Assembly (NCBI RefSeq): GCF_019844075.1
Contig: NZ_CP081964.1
Span: forward strand, 2,480,001-2,544,000
Direction: 5' to 3'
Source: Curtobacterium sp. TC1
Lineage (GTDB): Bacteria; Actinomycetota; Actinomycetes; Actinomycetales; Microbacteriaceae
DNA: 64,000 nt
Shown: positions 61,454 to 64,000 of the stretch, in pieces
Layout: each line of letters begins with the position of its first letter
Position numbering within the stretch: the stretch's first letter is position 1
Translations under genes and position numbers: made by a program
Notes under the pieces: generated by a model
Told to the model about the DNA's origin: nothing
Seen by the model: only the letters and a program-made list of their open reading frames with translations
The model's database searches: none

Positions 61454-62773
61454 ATGGCCACCCTCCACACCGCCGACACCGTGCCCGCACCGCGCCGTGT
61501 CATCGGCGTCGACCTCGACGCCCCGCTCCCCCGCCTCGTCGCCGACGAGACCGGCGAGTCCGCCATGGTGATCGGCTACCGCGGCGGCCACCCCACCGGC
61601 ACCCTCGACGTACTACTCACCGACGACCCGGCCGACGCGGCCCGTGCCCTCGAGGCGCTGCAGGAGACCGTCCTGGCCGACGTCCCCGCGGTGTCGGACG
61701 ACGACCTGCCGACCATCTCCGTCGTCGTGTCCACCGTCGTCGACCGCGTCGAGGACCTCGGCAAGCTGCTCGACGTCCTCGAGCACCTCGACTACCCGCG
61801 ACACGAGGTCATCCTCGTCGACAACCGCGTCCGCGTCCCCGCCGGCGACGCCCTGCCCGCGATGCTCGCCGGACGGAACGTCCGCCTGGTCGAGGAGCGC
61901 CGCCCCGGCCTGTCCGCCGGCCGGAACGCCGGCGTCGCCGCCGCGACCGGCGACGTGATCGCCTTCACCGACGACGACGTGCGCGTCGACCCGCAGTGGC
62001 TCCGCGCCATCGGGTCCCGGTTCGTCAGCGAGCCCGGCCTCGACGCCGTCACCGGCGTCATCCTGCCGAGCGAACTCACCACTCCGGCGCAGATCTGGTA
62101 CGAGGCGTACTACGGCGGGTTCAGCGCCGAGCGCACCTTCTCGCCCGTCACGATCGTCCCCGACGACGTCCAGGGCACCATGCGGCACGCCCGCGTCACC
62201 GCGGTCACCCCGTCCGGCGAGGTCCTCAAGCACTTCGCCGTCTACGGCATCGGTGCGTACGGCGCCGGCGCGAACATGGCCTACCGCCGCACCCTGATCG
62301 AGGCCGTCGGCGGCTTCGACCACACCCTCGGCGCCGGCTCCCCCGCCCGTGGCGGCGAGGACCTGGCGATGTTCATCGAGACGCTGTGGCGCGGCGGGAA
62401 GATCGGCTTCGAGCCGCGCGCGGTCGTGCACCACCGGCACCGCCAGACCGTCGAGGACCTGCACAAGCAGCTGCACGGCAACGGCGTCGGGTTCACCGCG
62501 CTGATGTTCGCGCTCGCCGCGAAGGACAAGCGGCACGTCGCCGTCCTGGCCCGCCTGATGCCGCTCGCAGCGAAGGTCAAGTCGAAGCAGATGCTGTCCC
62601 GCCTGGCCGGGCGCCGCGACGCCGCGACCGAGGTCACCAACGACGCCTCGACCACGCGCATCCCGAAGACCCTGGCGTACCACGAGCTGCGCGGGTTCCC
62701 CGCCGGACCGGCCGCCTGGTTCCGCAGCCGCCGCCGCTGGCGCGACGTCGAGGCCGGCCGCTTCCGGCCGTAG
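61454..62773 (+). CDS. Family-2 glycosyltransferase
   Basis: A 439-residue GT-A enzyme. An N-terminal extension of about 85 residues precedes the catalytic domain, which begins PTISVVVSTVVDRVEDLGKL. The nucleotide-sugar and metal motif is AFTDDDVRVDPQWLR near 176 (DDD), preceded by RRPGLSAGRNAGVAAATGD; the acceptor-side ARGGEDLAMFIETLWRGG carries the ED base. No transmembrane helix is evident. It probably acts on cell-wall or exopolysaccharide glycans. It is divergent from the ABC importer. Confidence 0.87.
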   Translation: MATLHTADTVPAPRRVIGVDLDAPLPRLVADETGESAMVIGYRGGHPTGTLDVLLTDDPADAARALEALQETVLADVPAVSDDDLPTISVVVSTVVDRVEDLGKLLDVLEHLDYPRHEVILVDNRVRVPAGDALPAMLAGRNVRLVEERRPGLSAGRNAGVAAATGDVIAFTDDDVRVDPQWLRAIGSRFVSEPGLDAVTGVILPSELTTPAQIWYEAYYGGFSAERTFSPVTIVPDDVQGTMRHARVTAVTPSGEVLKHFAVYGIGAYGAGANMAYRRTLIEAVGGFDHTLGAGSPARGGEDLAMFIETLWRGGKIGFEPRAVVHHRHRQTVEDLHKQLHGNGVGFTALMFALAAKDKRHVAVLARLMPLAAKVKSKQMLSRLAGRRDAATEVTNDASTTRIPKTLAYHELRGFPAGPAAWFRSRRRWRDVEAGRFRP

Positions 62774-62786
62774 ACGCACGACCCGA

Positions 62787-62830
62787 CGGACGGGAGGCCC
62801 GTGGCAGCGTCGCCACGGGCCTCCCGTCCG
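62787..62830. terminator. Family-A hairpin after the glycosyltransferase
   Basis: A 19-bp perfect stem on CGGACGGGAGGC with a 6-nt loop lies 13 bp past the glycosyltransferase stop. Confidence 0.75.
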
Positions 62831-62835
62831 TTGCG

Positions 62836-62960
62836 TTGCGCACGCAACAGGCGACACCCGCGTTGTCGTACGACGTCGAGGATGTCGCCCCCACGCGCAC
62901 GCAACCGTTGCGCACGCAACAGGCGACAAGACACGTGTCGTACGACGACCGTCTTGTCGC
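62836..62960. repeat. Two tandem family-C elements (copies 4 and 5)
   Basis: Copies start at 62836 and 62908 with the shared TTGCGCACGCAACAGGCGAC. Both contain the GTCGTACGAC core. The second has arms GCGACAAGAC and GTCTTGTCGC. Together with the family-A hairpin they fill the gap between two convergent glycosyltransferase genes. Confidence 0.7.
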
Positions 62961-63011
62961 AAACCGGGTGCGGCGCCCCCCGCCCGCATGCCCAGCCCGC
63001 CCGCCCGCGCC

Positions 63012-64000
63012 TCAGCGCGCGGTCAGCCGCCCGGCCACGTACCGCCACGGCCCGCCCAGCGCGGCCGTCAGCTCGGCGCGCTTGAGCCCGCGCGTCGCCG
63101 CGGTGAACTCGGCGTCGACGGGCCAGCCGTCGCTCGCGTCGACGGGGCGCTCGTCGGCGCCCTGCCCGAGCGCGCCGAGCCGCCGGAGCGCCCCGACCGC
63201 ACGCCGCAGCACCGCGAAGGCGGTCGACGGACGCAGCACGAGCTTCGTGACCCAGGCGCCGAGCCCGGTGCCGTAGCCGATCGCCTGCGAGCGCAACGCG
63301 GCACGGTCCTTGCGGTGCTCGTGCCAGACGACGGCCGAGGGTTCCACGGCGAGCGCCCCGCCGGCGAGCAGCACGCGGGTGAACAGGTCCGGGTCCTCAC
63401 CGGCGCGGGCACGGGTGCCGGGGCCGAGTGCGACGTCGAAGCCACCGAGCTGCCGGACGGCGTCGCGCCGCACGGACATGTTCGCGCCGGTGCCGAACGC
63501 ACCGACGGTGAACGGGAACAGGGGCTCGTCGACGGGCGGTGCTGCGGTGCGGTACACCCGGCGCTCGAGGTTCCGCGCCCAGGTCACCCGCTCGTCGAAG
63601 AAGCGCTGCGTGGGGGTCCGCAGCTCGCCGCTCGGGACGAGTCCGGTGACGCACCAGACGTCGGCGTCGCGCTCGTAGGCGGCGGCGATGGCGGCCATCC
63701 AGTGGCGGTCGACGACGACGTCGTCGTCGATGAAGGCGACGATGCCGCCGGTGGCGAGGGCGAGTCCGGCGTTCCGGGCGCGGGAGACGCCGGCGCGTGC
63801 TTCGAGGACGTAGTGCAGGCGCGGGTCGTCGATCGCCGCGACGACGTCGCGCGTGCCGCTGGCGACGGGGGCGTTGTCGACGACGAACAGCTCGAAGTCG
63901 TCGTACTCGGAGTCGAGGACGGAGCGCACGGCGCGGGCGAGCGCCACGGGACGCTCGCGGGTCCCGATGACGACGGAGACGCGTGCGCCGTCCGCGGGGG
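63012..64000 (-). CDS. Family-2 glycosyltransferase (N-terminus beyond window)
   Basis: The frame is open at the window end, where it already reads RVSVVIGTRERPVALARAVR, the usual start of a GT-A fold, so only a short N-terminus is missing. Catalytic features are ARAGVSRARNAGLALATGG, the DDD motif in AFIDDDVVVDRHWM, and RARAGEDPDLFTRVLLAGG (ED). It is a second enzyme of the same general type as its convergent neighbour, suggesting that a glycan-synthesis region continues to the right. Confidence 0.87.
   Translation of the reverse strand, partial: PADGARVSVVIGTRERPVALARAVRSVLDSEYDDFELFVVDNAPVASGTRDVVAAIDDPRLHYVLEARAGVSRARNAGLALATGGIVAFIDDDVVVDRHWMAAIAAAYERDADVWCVTGLVPSGELRTPTQRFFDERVTWARNLERRVYRTAAPPVDEPLFPFTVGAFGTGANMSVRRDAVRQLGGFDVALGPGTRARAGEDPDLFTRVLLAGGALAVEPSAVVWHEHRKDRAALRSQAIGYGTGLGAWVTKLVLRPSTAFAVLRRAVGALRRLGALGQGADERPVDASDGWPVDAEFTAATRGLKRAELTAALGGPWRYVAGRLTAR

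Overview
The window looks like a chromosomal segment of a high-GC actinobacterium of the family Microbacteriaceae, most plausibly Curtobacterium. Three things point there: the gene order around rpsB-tsf-pyrH-frr-cdsA, rpsP-KH-rimM-trmD, rplS-lepB-rnhB and rnc-mutM-smc; the many overlapping ATGA/GTGA gene junctions; and a locus whose gene content matches cyclohexanecarboxyl-CoA synthesis. That CoA ester is the starter unit of the omega-cyclohexyl fatty acids reported from Curtobacterium pusillum. Species assignment is an inference. Almost all of the first 54 kb is housekeeping. I see no insertion sequence, prophage, CRISPR array or clear pseudogene.

Layout. 0-5 kb (minus strand): rpsB, tsf, pyrH, frr, cdsA and a DivIVA-domain gene. 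5-7.6 kb: an MFS sugar transporter, then a divergent M23-type cell-wall protein. 7.8-13.8 kb (minus): rnhB, a DUF2469 gene, lsr2, yraN, comM, dprA and xerC. 13.8-18 kb: lepB, rplS, map (plus), trmD, rimM, khpA and rpsP. 18.2-25.7 kb (minus): a four-gene operon encoding an EPSP-synthase-like/acyl-CoA-ligase fusion, an acyl-CoA dehydrogenase, a ChcA-like SDR and a FadH-like flavin/Fe-S reductase. It is inserted into the housekeeping string between ffh and rpsP and is the highlight of the window. 25.8-33.5 kb: YbdK-type ligase, ffh, a VOC protein, lipB-lipA, a small membrane protein, ftsY, and terC behind a probable yybP-ykoY manganese riboswitch. 33.6-40 kb (minus): DUF177 gene, rpmF, rnc, mutM, smc. 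40-45 kb: coaD, recG, rsmD, thiL, DUF3515 lipoprotein. 45-51.7 kb (minus): leuC-leuD-murA-plsC-gpsA-ddl. 51.9-55.3 kb: FUSC membrane protein, histidine phosphatase, two crcB fluoride-channel genes behind a candidate fluoride riboswitch, ridA and two identical tRNA-Glu(CTC) genes. 55.5-61.2 kb (minus): metallo-hydrolase, LacI repressor, and a sugar ABC importer without its own ATPase. 61.4-64 kb: two convergent family-2 glycosyltransferases, the second cut by the window edge.

How the parts work together. The 18-25.7 kb operon contains an enzyme for nearly every step needed to turn shikimate into cyclohexanecarboxyl-CoA: a dehydratase-like AroA paralogue, CoA activation, ring desaturation and enoyl reductions. 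Its product would prime fatty-acid synthesis. The LacI gene closes the sugar-importer operon, and a perfect LacI-type palindrome overlaps the importer's predicted -35 box. Three families of repeated inverted repeats occupy gene ends across the window. Two family-A copies sit between genes of apparent operons and may tune stoichiometry rather than simply end transcription.
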